Part shown: positions 1 to 6,992 of the stretch, piece after piece
How the letters are laid out: every line of letters begins with the position of its first letter
Numbering within the stretch: position 1 is the first letter of the stretch
DNA from: Pseudomonadota bacterium
GTDB lineage: Bacteria > Pseudomonadota > Alphaproteobacteria > Rhizobiales > Xanthobacteraceae
Direction of reading: 5' to 3'
Assembly: GCA_023431725.1 (NCBI GenBank)
Contig: JAEYVN010000290.1
Coordinates: forward strand, 1 to 12,335
Length of the DNA: 12,335 nucleotides
Position numbers and translations under genes: made by a program
The notes under the pieces: model-generated
Database searches by the model: none
What the model was told of the DNA's origin: nothing
The model's input: only the letters and a program-made list of their open reading frames with translations

Positions 1-56
1 CTGACATGTACGATTTGTGACCTCTCACTAACGTCGAACATCAACGCCGCCGTCAA

Positions 57-86
57 AGTATAACGGGCGCGAAAAATAGGCGTCAA
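57..86 (-). promoter_or_regulatory. Putative sigma70-type promoter reading left out of the window
   Basis: On the minus strand TTGACG (81-86) is separated by 18 bases from TATACT (57-62). Each hexamer matches the sigma70 consensus at five of six positions. Transcription would start near position 49-50 and leave the window leftward. A minus-strand ATG at position 41 is open to the edge, but it would leave a leader of only about eight bases, so the true start codon may lie beyond the window. The promoter is divergent from the IclR-type gene, a common arrangement for IclR targets. Confidence 0.45.
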
Positions 87-280
87 TGAATGCCCTGCGT
101 TTTCCCCATTTGTGAAACTTTGATCACTCCTACTCCGAAGTGCTCATATTGTCATCGCTCGTCGAAAACTTGCTTAATATCTCTCTTGGACAGCAACACC
201 TGCGAACGGCACGCCAGCTCGCCCTGATGCGGCTTGCACAAAATTTCTCAATATTTGAAACTCGATGGCGGACGTCTATG

Positions 281-292
281 GTTGACGTCAAC
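281..292. promoter_or_regulatory. Perfect 12-bp palindrome before the iclR-type gene
   Basis: GTTGACGTCAAC is its own reverse complement. It ends one base before the AAAGG ribosome binding site (293-297) of the regulator gene. A repressor bound here would block translation initiation sites or transcription of its own gene, so autoregulation is a reasonable inference. Whether this is the real operator is unknown. Confidence 0.35.
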
Positions 293-303
293 AAAGGCAG
301 TTC

Positions 304-1095
304 ATGAGCAAACGCTCCACCAGCATTTCGATGCCCGCCCAGACAGTACAGCGCGCTGTCAATCTTCTGCGGCTGATCGCGTCGAACCAATCTCGGAGCT
401 TGCGGCTGATTGATCTTGCCGAGATGAGCGGTCTGGACAAATCGACAACCCACCGCCTGCTGCACCGCTTGTCGGGAGAACGCATGCTGGTGCGCAAGCC
501 CGGTCAACGCGGTTATCGGTTGGGCCCGCTGCTCTACGAACTGGGCTTGTGCGCACTGCCCGAGCACAACCTCATGGGAATCGCCCGTCCCGAATTGGGG
601 CGCCTTGCAGAAATAACCGGGGACATGACGTTCCTGGTTCAGCGCAGCGGCTACGAGACCGTGTGCCTGGACCGCATTGCGGGCAACTTCCATATCCAGA
701 CAATGACGGCAGGCGTGGGCGATCGGCGCCCGCTGGGTCTGGGCGCTGGCGGCCAGGCCATACTCGCCGGACTCTCGGATGCGGAAATCGAACTCGTGCT
801 AGGCGCCATACGGCATCAACTGGACGGCTACGAGCTGTTCACCACCAAATCGCTCCTGGCCGATGTCACCCGCTGCAGGAAACTCGGCTACTCGCTCGAT
901 GAGAACACGGCGGCGCCCGGCGTCAGCGCGATCGGCAAGGCGATCAGGCTGCCGAGCGGGGCGCCAATCGCAGCCGTATTCATTGCCACCACATCCAATC
1001 GACTGCATCAGACACGGCGAACCAAAGTCGTGCGCTGGCTCGCGTCTTGCGTGTCGGCGATCGAGTCGAAACTGGCCGAAGCCCCGAACCTTTAA
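304..1095 (+). CDS. IclR-family transcriptional regulator
   Basis: This 263-residue protein has the usual length and two-domain build of the IclR family. An N-terminal winged helix-turn-helix spans about residues 11-80, with the recognition region around residues 34-57 (LAEMSGLDKSTTHRLLHRL) and the wing ending in YRLG. A C-terminal effector-binding domain covers about residues 88-260 and includes the family signature stretches RPLGLGAGGQAILAGL (142-157) and GYSLDENTAAPGVSAIGKAI (195-214). ATG at 304 follows AAAGG by six bases. IclR proteins act as dimers or tetramers in the cytoplasm and usually respond to small aromatic or aliphatic acids, repressing or activating a nearby catabolic gene. 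The gene converges on the molybdenum hydroxylase operon and is divergent from a leftward promoter at 57-86, so its target may be the operon, the unseen gene to the left, or itself. The effector cannot be read from the sequence. Confidence 0.93.
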   Translation: MSKRSTSISMPAQTVQRAVNLLRLIASNQSRSLRLIDLAEMSGLDKSTTHRLLHRLSGERMLVRKPGQRGYRLGPLLYELGLCALPEHNLMGIARPELGRLAEITGDMTFLVQRSGYETVCLDRIAGNFHIQTMTAGVGDRRPLGLGAGGQAILAGLSDAEIELVLGAIRHQLDGYELFTTKSLLADVTRCRKLGYSLDENTAAPGVSAIGKAIRLPSGAPIAAVFIATTSNRLHQTRRTKVVRWLASCVSAIESKLAEAPNL

Positions 1096-1428
1096 AGCAT
1101 AGAGCATCGGATCATGCTGAGCGCGATGGTGCGCTTGCAAGCTCGCACGCTTGGCCCCTTGGCATCGTATATATTACAGTCACCTTCGATGACACCGAAC
1201 AAATCTCTCTGCGTGGTTGTTTCGTGAGGCTGAATCGGGTTCAGCCCGGACCTCCGTTGGTCGTCCGATAGACAAGCCCCGCACGAACGGATTCCGTGTT
1301 CTCCCTAGAACCGATGGAGGGCGATGCCCATTTTGCCGATGTGACTCCGCCGAAAATTCTGACGCACGCGTTTCGTTCGTTGCCCAGCGAATGAGCTCCT
1401 GACCTCGGACTTTCGAACGATCTCCCGG
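1096..1428. other. Convergent intergenic region, no gene supported
   Basis: This 333-base stretch lies between the stop of the IclR-type gene and the stop of the dehydrogenase gene. Short open frames on both strands (for example 1241-1432 minus) have no recognisable content and no convincing start. The only structure I can support is a hairpin at 1228-1246. There is no T-tract next to it, so factor-dependent termination or RNA end protection is as likely as intrinsic termination. An AT-rich patch occurs near 1168-1177. Confidence 0.5.
1228..1246. terminator. Possible hairpin terminator between convergent genes
   Basis: GGCTGAA (1228-1234) pairs perfectly with TTCAGCC (1240-1246) around the five-base loop TCGGG. 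A competing smaller stem, CGGG with CCCG (1236-1239 and 1245-1248), overlaps it. It lies 133 bases after the rightward stop and about 180 bases after the leftward stop. With no T-run on either side, a terminator role is only inferred. Confidence 0.25.
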
Positions 1429-2379
1429 TCAAACAACATTGATGGGCTTGCCATTTGCAAAAGCTAAAATCTGGTCGACCGCGCTTGCAAAAAGCGCCTC
1501 GTAGATATCCGCCTCCACGTACCCAAGATGCGGCGTACAGACGACGTTGCTCATGGACAGTAGCGGATGATCGCCGTTCAGCACCGGTTCTTTCTCATAG
1601 ACATCCACGCCGGCACGCCCAGGCCGACCCGCCTTTAGTCCCGCGATGAGAGCACCCGGCTCGATGATGCCGGCGCGGCTGGTGTTGATCAGGATGGCGC
1701 TCGGCTTCATCAATGCAAAATCCGCGGCTTTGACGATGCCCTGCGTTTCCTTGTTCATCGGCAGGTGCAGCGAGATGACGTCGGATTCCGCGAAGAAAGC
1801 TTCGCGACTGGCCGCCACATCGTAACCAGCTTCTCTGGCTCGCGCTGTCGAGCCGTCACGCCCCCAGCAAACAACCTTCATGCCGAAGGCCTTGCCGACC
1901 TGTGCGACAATGCTGCCGATGCGGCCATAGGCATAGACGCCAAGCGCTTTGCCATGCATTCCGGTACCGAGCGTCGTTTGCCAGCGGCCACTCTTCAGTG
2001 CGGTGACTTCCTCGGGGATATGACGCGCAACCGCTAGAATAAGACCCCAGGCGAGTTCGGCCGTCGCGGTCGGACCACCGCCGCCACCCGCGGAGATGAC
2101 AATGCCTTTTTCCTTGCAGGCCGCCTGATCGATATGTGCGGTGTTACGGCCGGTCTGGCTGATCAGTTTCAACCTGGGCAGGCTTTCGATCACACTGCGC
2201 GGCATCGCCGTACGCTGCTGCGTGAGGACCACGGCATCCACGTCGTGCAACATGTCTACAAGCTCGTCCTCGCTGCGGGCCGCCTTATTGAAGACCTTGA
2301 CCTCATGATCCTTCAGCCGGCCGTAACTCGACATGGACCGGAAAACATTCTGGTAATCATCGATGACTGCAATCTGCAT
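1429..2379 (-). CDS. D-2-hydroxyacid dehydrogenase (NAD(P)-dependent), last gene of the operon
   Basis: The 316-residue protein belongs to the D-isomer-specific 2-hydroxyacid dehydrogenase family (PGDH/GyaR-like), which interconverts 2-oxoacids and D-2-hydroxyacids in the cytoplasm. A split substrate-binding domain (about 1-100 and 288-316) flanks a Rossmann domain. Catalytic residues are in place: Arg235 in NTSRAG, Glu264 in YEKEP and His284 in CTPHLGY. The dinucleotide loop reads AYGRIG (150-155), so the first glycine of the usual GxGxxG is alanine. The next strand ends in CWGRD with no acidic residue at the usual NAD-selecting place, so NADP use is possible. The ATG at 2379 follows AGGAG by seven bases. 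It lies 62 bases after the upstream Bug-like gene and is probably co-transcribed. Homologues are often labelled phosphoglycerate dehydrogenase, but the operon context argues for a catabolic 2-oxo or 2-hydroxyacid. The exact substrate is not determinable. Confidence 0.9.
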   Translation of the reverse strand: MQIAVIDDYQNVFRSMSSYGRLKDHEVKVFNKAARSEDELVDMLHDVDAVVLTQQRTAMPRSVIESLPRLKLISQTGRNTAHIDQAACKEKGIVISAGGGGGPTATAELAWGLILAVARHIPEEVTALKSGRWQTTLGTGMHGKALGVYAYGRIGSIVAQVGKAFGMKVVCWGRDGSTARAREAGYDVAASREAFFAESDVISLHLPMNKETQGIVKAADFALMKPSAILINTSRAGIIEPGALIAGLKAGRPGRAGVDVYEKEPVLNGDHPLLSMSNVVCTPHLGYVEADIYEALFASAVDQILAFANGKPINVV

Positions 2380-2441
2380 GGATCGCTCCTGACACGTCGA
2401 ATGGACAATGGGCTGAAAGCTGCTGATGGAAACCGCTATAT

Positions 2442-3383
2442 CTAGCGCTGCGCCGTCGGCGGCATCCTGAGAAGTCCGATATCCTTCAGAACGGCAACGA
2501 ACTCATCACGCTCGCTCGCGAGATAAGTGTTCAATTCATCCCCGCTCAGGAACATCGGCGACCAGCTCAGCCGCTGAAGCTCCGACTGCCACACCGGCTG
2601 CTGGACGGCCTGTTTGAGAACGCCCTCCCAGAATGTCATCTGGACCGGCGGCATCCCCCTTGGGCCGGTCGCACCACGCCAAGCGCCGACCACGCAGTCG
2701 ACAGCAGCTTCATTCCAGGTCGGCGTTTGATCCAGCGGGGCCGACAAACGCGACGGCGCCGAGATCGCGAATGGCCTGATCGTTCCGGCATTCATCGCGC
2801 CGATCACACTTGCGGCCGTCACCGCGCAGATATCTGCCTGCCCCGCAACGACATCGCCGACCGCATCGAGTGCCGTGTCGAAAACACGGATCGTCGGCGC
2901 GTTGATATCGCCGCCCGCATGGCGCAGAAGCTTGGCGAGAGCGACGTGGTTGGGGGTGCCGAGCGCCGTCGACAGCGCGACCGTCAGCGACGCTGGGGCG
3001 TCGCCAAGACGTTTCAACAGGTCCGCTGCTGTCGCAATCGACGAATCCGGCCTCGCTGCAAACGCGATGTATTCCGTGATCAGCGTTGCGATCGGCGAGT
3101 ATTTCGAGTGTTCGAATCCAGCGATACCGACGAAATAATCGCTCGTGAGATTGGGCGAACTGATGCCGATGACATGCCCGTCGCCCTCGTGATGATCGAT
3201 GTAATGCGTCCAGGCGCGGCGCGCGCCATCGCCCGGAACATTCACCACCTCAACCGGCACGTCCAACAATCTCGCATCGGTGATTGCTTTTGCGAGCGCC
3301 TGCGCAACCCGATCCAGACCGCCTCCGGGCGGCGTGCCGGCTATGAGTTGGACTGTTCGTTCAGGTTTCCAAGTCTCGCTCAT
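2442..3383 (-). CDS. Leaderless Bug/TctC-like binding protein (second of tandem pair)
   Basis: This 313-residue protein has the fold of tripartite tricarboxylate transporter receptors (Bug/TctC family) but starts directly at the first strand (VQLIAGTPPGGGLDR, 11-25). Typical members carry a 20-30 residue export signal before the equivalent strand. The ligand-loop region TALGTPNHVALAKL (139-152) corresponds to the conserved glycine-rich, histidine-containing loop of Bug proteins. The signal cannot have been missed: only 18 bases separate this ATG from the stop of the preceding gene, and that stop is in the same reading frame. The ribosome binding site is weak (GCAGG about nine bases upstream), so translation may be coupled to the preceding gene. 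The protein should stay in the cytoplasm, where it could bind a substrate, intermediate or effector of the operon. That function is inferred. It is a diverged paralogue of the protein encoded at 3402-4331. Confidence 0.85.
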   Translation of the reverse strand: MSETWKPERTVQLIAGTPPGGGLDRVAQALAKAITDARLLDVPVEVVNVPGDGARRAWTHYIDHHEGDGHVIGISSPNLTSDYFVGIAGFEHSKYSPIATLITEYIAFAARPDSSIATAADLLKRLGDAPASLTVALSTALGTPNHVALAKLLRHAGGDINAPTIRVFDTALDAVGDVVAGQADICAVTAASVIGAMNAGTIRPFAISAPSRLSAPLDQTPTWNEAAVDCVVGAWRGATGPRGMPPVQMTFWEGVLKQAVQQPVWQSELQRLSWSPMFLSGDELNTYLASERDEFVAVLKDIGLLRMPPTAQR

Positions 3384-3401
3384 GTCAGCGCGCCTGCACG
3401 T

Positions 3402-4331
3402 TCAGGGCAACAGACCGAGATCGCCAAGCGCCGACTTCATCAGCGCGCTTTCCTCTTCGAGGAAGGCACGCTCTTCGGCGCCGGCAACATAGGTGTTGGC
3501 CCAATATTTCTTGGCCAGTTCGGCCTGCCATTCGCTCGTCGCCGTTGCCAGCCCGAGCGTGCGTTCCCAGAACGCCACGGCTTCCTGCGGCAGACCACTG
3601 GCGGCGATGACACCGCGCCACATTCCAACTTTGCAATCGACACCGCTTTCCAGCAGCGTCGGCACCTCCTTGAAAACGCCGCCCAGCCGCTCCGGCGCCG
3701 AGAGCGTCAACGTCCGCAGCTTGCCAGCCGTCAATTCCGGCACCGCGCTAATGGCGGTGATGACGCCGAGATCGGCATTGCCATCGACAACATCGGCAAT
3801 GGCGTAAGGCGCAGAATCGAACACCTTGATCTTCAGCGCCTTGACATCACCACCTGCGGCGCGCGTCAAACGCGCCAATGCAATGTGATTGGGATTACCA
3901 ACCGCTGTCGCAAGCGAAATGCGCACAGCCGCAGTTTCTGCCCTGAGCCGGTCGGCAAGACCGGCAACATCGACGATCGCCGAATCGGTGCGCACGATGA
4001 AAATCGGATATTCGGTGTAGAGGTTAGCGAGCGGCGTCAGGTCGGAATAGTCCTTGTCGCTCACACCCAACAGCTTGTTGCTGATGATGGTCGGCGAATT
4101 GATCGCGAGCACATGCGGATCGCCTGGATTCTTGCGCAGATGATCCCACGCATTGCCGCCACCGCGGCCCGGAATATTCGTCAGCTTGATTGGTTGATCG
4201 ACAAGGCCATGCTTGCCCAGCACATCGATCAATGCACGCGCCGGACGATCCTGACCGCCCCCAGGGGGCGTCCCGGCAATCAGCTCAATCTCCCGCGTCG
4301 GCCGCCATCCGCTGCCGCTATCGGTCTGCAT
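3402..4331 (-). CDS. Leaderless Bug/TctC-like binding protein (first of tandem pair)
   Basis: This 309-residue Bug/TctC-family protein lacks a signal peptide. The N-terminus is short and polar (MQTDSGSGWRPTREIE), and the first beta strand and loop follow at residues 16-29 (IELIAGTPPGGGQDR region). The conserved loop TAVGNPNHIALARL lies at 142-155. ATG at 4331 follows GGAG by seven bases, and an in-frame TGA lies 21 bases upstream, so no hidden export signal precedes it. The gene begins 35 bases after the hydroxylase large-subunit gene and is followed after 18 bases by its paralogue, placing both firmly in the operon. Ordinary Bug proteins bind carboxylates or amides in the periplasm and pass them to TctAB-type permeases. 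This one should be cytoplasmic, so a role as ligand carrier, enzyme partner or sensor is more plausible than uptake. I infer this from the missing leader; no such role is shown by the sequence. Confidence 0.87.
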   Translation of the reverse strand: MQTDSGSGWRPTREIELIAGTPPGGGQDRPARALIDVLGKHGLVDQPIKLTNIPGRGGGNAWDHLRKNPGDPHVLAINSPTIISNKLLGVSDKDYSDLTPLANLYTEYPIFIVRTDSAIVDVAGLADRLRAETAAVRISLATAVGNPNHIALARLTRAAGGDVKALKIKVFDSAPYAIADVVDGNADLGVITAISAVPELTAGKLRTLTLSAPERLGGVFKEVPTLLESGVDCKVGMWRGVIAASGLPQEAVAFWERTLGLATATSEWQAELAKKYWANTYVAGAEERAFLEEESALMKSALGDLGLLP

Positions 4332-4366
4332 GCAAGTCTCCGTTAAAATTCATTGCGGCACGCGCC

Positions 4367-6490
4367 TTAAGCCATATCGAGCGCCAGCTGCTCGGCCGTG
4401 AAAGGCATCGTCCGCGGGCGAACACCTAATGCGTCGTGAATGGCATTCGCAATCGCTGCGATGGTCGGTCCCGTCGAACATTCGCCGACACCCATCGGCG
4501 GCAAATCCGGCCGTGACAACAGTTGGGTCGTCACATTGGGCACTTCCTCGAAACGAAGAATGGGATAACGCTCCCACGCATTGCTGGTCACGCCGCGCCG
4601 ATCGAATTGAACGGCCTCCTTGAGCGCGAAGCTGCATGCCTGAACGGCACCACCTTCGATCTGATGCGCCGCGCCTTCCGGATTGATCACCTCGCCGGCG
4701 TCGACAGCAATCCAGAGATGGCGAACGACGACCTCTTCCAGCGCCTCGATCTCGGCAACGATGGCGCAATAGGCACTTGTCCCCTTGTAACGCGCAAACG
4801 CTAAACCGCGGCCGAAGCCATCCGTACGTGGTGCAGACATTGGGCCTGCCATCTCGATCACGGCGGCAATGACATCCTTGGCGCGATGATCATCGAGATG
4901 CGCCAGCCGGTATTCGATGGCGTCGCGACCGGCTGCCGCCGCCAATTCCTCCATCGTGGTCTCGATGGCCAGCACATTCACCATGGCGCCGAGGCCGCGC
5001 AGCGACGACGTGCGCAGCGGCATCTCGGTCAGGCAATGCACATCGACCTGCAAGCCACCCGTCCTGTAGAGCGGAATGGCATTGCGATCGGCGCCACCAC
5101 CGACAGCCAGCGGCGGATTCTTGGCAACCGGCATCGGGAAAGACTCAGCCAGTTCAGACGCCGCCAGTAATGTCGGGTTCGGGAAATTGCCAGGCCGCAG
5201 CAAATGACCGTTGCTGAAGATTTCGTGCTTCCAGCTTACGATATCGCCCGTCTCGTTCGTTCCCGCATCGATTGCGACCAGCATCGCCGATGAAAACGGC
5301 GCCCAGCCCAGTTCGTCCTCGCGGCTCCATTGCACGCGGATCGGCGTGCCCGGCATCTTGCAGGCGATGACGCTGGCATCGAGCGCGACGTCGTCTGCAC
5401 CGTTGTGGCCGTAACAGCCGGCCCCCTCTGCATGATGTACCGTGACCGCCTCAATTGGCAGGCGCAGCGCGCGCGCCAGATCCTTGCGCAGCAGGAAAAT
5501 GCTTTGCGAGTGCGACCAGACCTCCAGCTTGCCACCGATATATTGCGCCACGGCACAGCAAAGCCCGATCGAAGCGTGAGAAATATACGGCCGGAAGAAC
5601 TCAGCCTTGTGCACCGAAGCGGGCGTCACACTGGCCGGTGCCTGCGCGATCGTTGTCAGGTCAGACGGCGTTTCGCGAAGGAATTCGCGCATCGCGAACT
5701 GATCAGGCAGCGTCTCTCGCTCGAGCCATTTTGCACGACGCGCCACACGCTCTGCCGCAGCATTCGCGCCGGCTTCCGTGTCGCTGACGACGGCGAGGAA
5801 ATTGCCGTCCACGATCACCTCCGAGTTGGCCGGAGCTTCGGGCGCTTCCTGTAACGTGGCGCCACGCGTTGCGGGGCGAACAACACGCGCAAACTTCATG
5901 CCTGCAAGGTAGAGGTCGTGGATGAAACGTGGTCTGCCAAACACCTTGTCCGGCTGATCGAGGCGCTCTGTGATCGTTCCCGAAATCGTTCTTTCCGTCG
6001 CGGTCTTGAGCGTCACCTTTGCCGGTGCTTCGCAATCGAGCAAGCCAGTGTCAGCATCGGCCCAATAGGAGCCGAGTTCGCCTTGCGGGCCGGAGAAGAC
6101 ACCATCGGACAATTGGATCTGATCGATGGAAACGCCGGTCCTTTGCGCGATTACCGAGCGAAAAATATCTCGCGCGGCCGCGCAGGCATGCCGTATCGCC
6201 AGACCGCTTTCGGTGACCGAGCGGCTGCCCGACGTCACGCCCTCATCCGGGCTGATATCCGTAGACGCCGACCTGATCTCGACACGCGGCAAGGACACGT
6301 CGAGTTCATCGGCGGCGATCTGCGCCAGTGCGGTCAGGATGCCCTGCCCGATCTCGACCTTTCCCGTCCGAATTGTGACGCGGCCGCTTTTATGAAATTC
6401 GATCCAATGCGAAAGCCGGCGATTGGTATTCAGGCTGCCAGGCAACGTCGGCTTCGTTGCCGCATTAGGTTCTGTTGACCCTGCATTCAT
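4367..6490 (-). CDS. Molybdopterin-binding large subunit of a xanthine dehydrogenase/IorB-type hydroxylase
   Basis: The 707-residue product is the catalytic subunit of a molybdenum hydroxylase resembling isoquinoline 1-oxidoreductase IorB and the molybdenum part of nicotinate dehydrogenase. Such enzymes insert a water-derived oxygen at a carbon next to a ring nitrogen or at an aldehyde. Visible marks are the N-terminal repeat GRVTIRTGKVEIGQG (36-50), the cofactor-binding stretch GAGCYGHNGADD (356-367), RTSSLRGLGAMVNVLAIE (493-510), and GVGECSTGPTIAAIANAI (667-684), in which Glu670 is the expected active-site base. No Tat or Sec signal is present. I chose ATG 6490, rather than an upstream alternative at 6562, because it overlaps the small-subunit stop as ATGA and follows AGAGG by six bases, the classic translationally coupled arrangement. 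At 707 residues it is slightly shorter than many IorB proteins (about 720-780). The substrate is unknown; N-heteroaromatics, nicotinate-like acids and aldehydes are all possible. Confidence 0.93.
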   Translation of the reverse strand: MNAGSTEPNAATKPTLPGSLNTNRRLSHWIEFHKSGRVTIRTGKVEIGQGILTALAQIAADELDVSLPRVEIRSASTDISPDEGVTSGSRSVTESGLAIRHACAAARDIFRSVIAQRTGVSIDQIQLSDGVFSGPQGELGSYWADADTGLLDCEAPAKVTLKTATERTISGTITERLDQPDKVFGRPRFIHDLYLAGMKFARVVRPATRGATLQEAPEAPANSEVIVDGNFLAVVSDTEAGANAAAERVARRAKWLERETLPDQFAMREFLRETPSDLTTIAQAPASVTPASVHKAEFFRPYISHASIGLCCAVAQYIGGKLEVWSHSQSIFLLRKDLARALRLPIEAVTVHHAEGAGCYGHNGADDVALDASVIACKMPGTPIRVQWSREDELGWAPFSSAMLVAIDAGTNETGDIVSWKHEIFSNGHLLRPGNFPNPTLLAASELAESFPMPVAKNPPLAVGGGADRNAIPLYRTGGLQVDVHCLTEMPLRTSSLRGLGAMVNVLAIETTMEELAAAAGRDAIEYRLAHLDDHRAKDVIAAVIEMAGPMSAPRTDGFGRGLAFARYKGTSAYCAIVAEIEALEEVVVRHLWIAVDAGEVINPEGAAHQIEGGAVQACSFALKEAVQFDRRGVTSNAWERYPILRFEEVPNVTTQLLSRPDLPPMGVGECSTGPTIAAIANAIHDALGVRPRTMPFTAEQLALDMA

Positions 6491-6954
6491 TGCGCGCCTC
6501 TCATCTGCGAGGCGGCACGCAGCACAGCGCGCACGATCCGGTTGTGAGCACCGCAGCGGCACAGATTGCGATTCAATGCCCTGCGCACGTCGGCTTCACT
6601 GGGGTCAGGGTTAGACGCCAGGAGGGACGCCGCTGCGATCAACATGCCGGACAGGCAATAGCCGCACTGCCCCGCCTGCTCCGCCAAGAACGCTTCCTGC
6701 AGAGGATGCGGCTTCTCTGGTGTGCCAAGACCTTCAACCGTCGTGACATCACGGTCGGCGACACTACCCAGCGTGCGCGTGCAGGAAAAATCCGCGTGTC
6801 CATCGATCAGCATCATGCAGGCTCCGCACTGCTCGGCACCGCAGCCGAATCGGGAGCCGAAGAGAGACAGATGATTGCGGATCACTTCGAGCAACGGCGT
6901 GTCGCCCGGCAAATCGACAGAGACGGCCGCACCATTCAGCGAGAATTCAACCAT
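6487..6954 (-). CDS. [2Fe-2S] small subunit of the molybdenum hydroxylase (IorA-like)
   Basis: This 155-residue electron-transfer subunit carries two [2Fe-2S] clusters. The plant-ferredoxin-type cluster uses Cys38, Cys43, Cys46 and Cys58 (GCGAEQCGAC and FSC). The alpha-helical cluster uses Cys97, Cys100, Cys132 and Cys134 (GQCGYC and LCRC). Gln96, just before Cys97, is the residue that usually contacts the molybdopterin cytosine dinucleotide. All eight ligands are intact. The start at ATG 6954 gives the family's normal N-terminus (MVEFSLNG). A longer in-frame TTG start at 7017 would add 21 atypical residues and fall inside the 6993-7021 dyad, so it is less likely. No strong Shine-Dalgarno precedes ATG 6954. 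It is the first gene of the five-gene operon and overlaps the large-subunit gene by four bases. Electrons pass from the Mo site through these clusters to an acceptor not encoded in the window. Confidence 0.94.
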   Translation of the reverse strand: MVEFSLNGAAVSVDLPGDTPLLEVIRNHLSLFGSRFGCGAEQCGACMMLIDGHADFSCTRTLGSVADRDVTTVEGLGTPEKPHPLQEAFLAEQAGQCGYCLSGMLIAAASLLASNPDPSEADVRRALNRNLCRCGAHNRIVRAVLRAASQMRGAQ

Positions 6955-6992
6955 GGTCCAAAGGAACGACTGACAAACGCTTAAAGATCGCG

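Larger units (their letters stand above)
1..303. other. Regulatory region upstream of the iclR-type gene
   Basis: No gene is supported here apart from a possible leftward start at position 41 (ATG on the minus strand, open for 13 codons to the window edge). That start has no clear ribosome binding site, so I do not call it. The region carries a leftward promoter-like pair (57-86), an imperfect dyad with 8-base arms at 121-128 and 139-146 (7 of 8 bases pair, 10-base spacer), and a perfect 12-bp palindrome at 281-292 just before the ribosome binding site of the regulator gene. A weak rightward -35-like TTGTCA sits at 149-154 near TAATAT at 175-180, but the 20-base spacing is too long to trust. 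The arrangement suggests that the regulator controls a divergent gene lying to the left of the window. Confidence 0.5.

Noticed and set aside
130..693. Minus-strand open frame of 187 codons over the start of the IclR-type gene
   Set aside because: It is antisense to the conserved winged-helix domain, with no motif or ribosome binding site.
1241..1432. Small minus-strand open frame in the convergent gap
   Set aside because: No recognisable content and no convincing ribosome binding site. It overlaps the end of the dehydrogenase gene only slightly and looks like chance.
2727..4346. Very long plus-strand open frame (539 codons) opposite the two Bug-like genes
   Set aside because: It is very rich in Arg, matches no family, runs across two well-supported minus-strand genes and their spacer, and is typical of a GC-rich antisense shadow.
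6491..6562. Upstream start at 6562 for the large hydroxylase subunit
   Set aside because: It would overlap the small-subunit gene by 76 bases in another frame. ATG 6490 forms an ATGA overlap and has AGAGG six bases before it.
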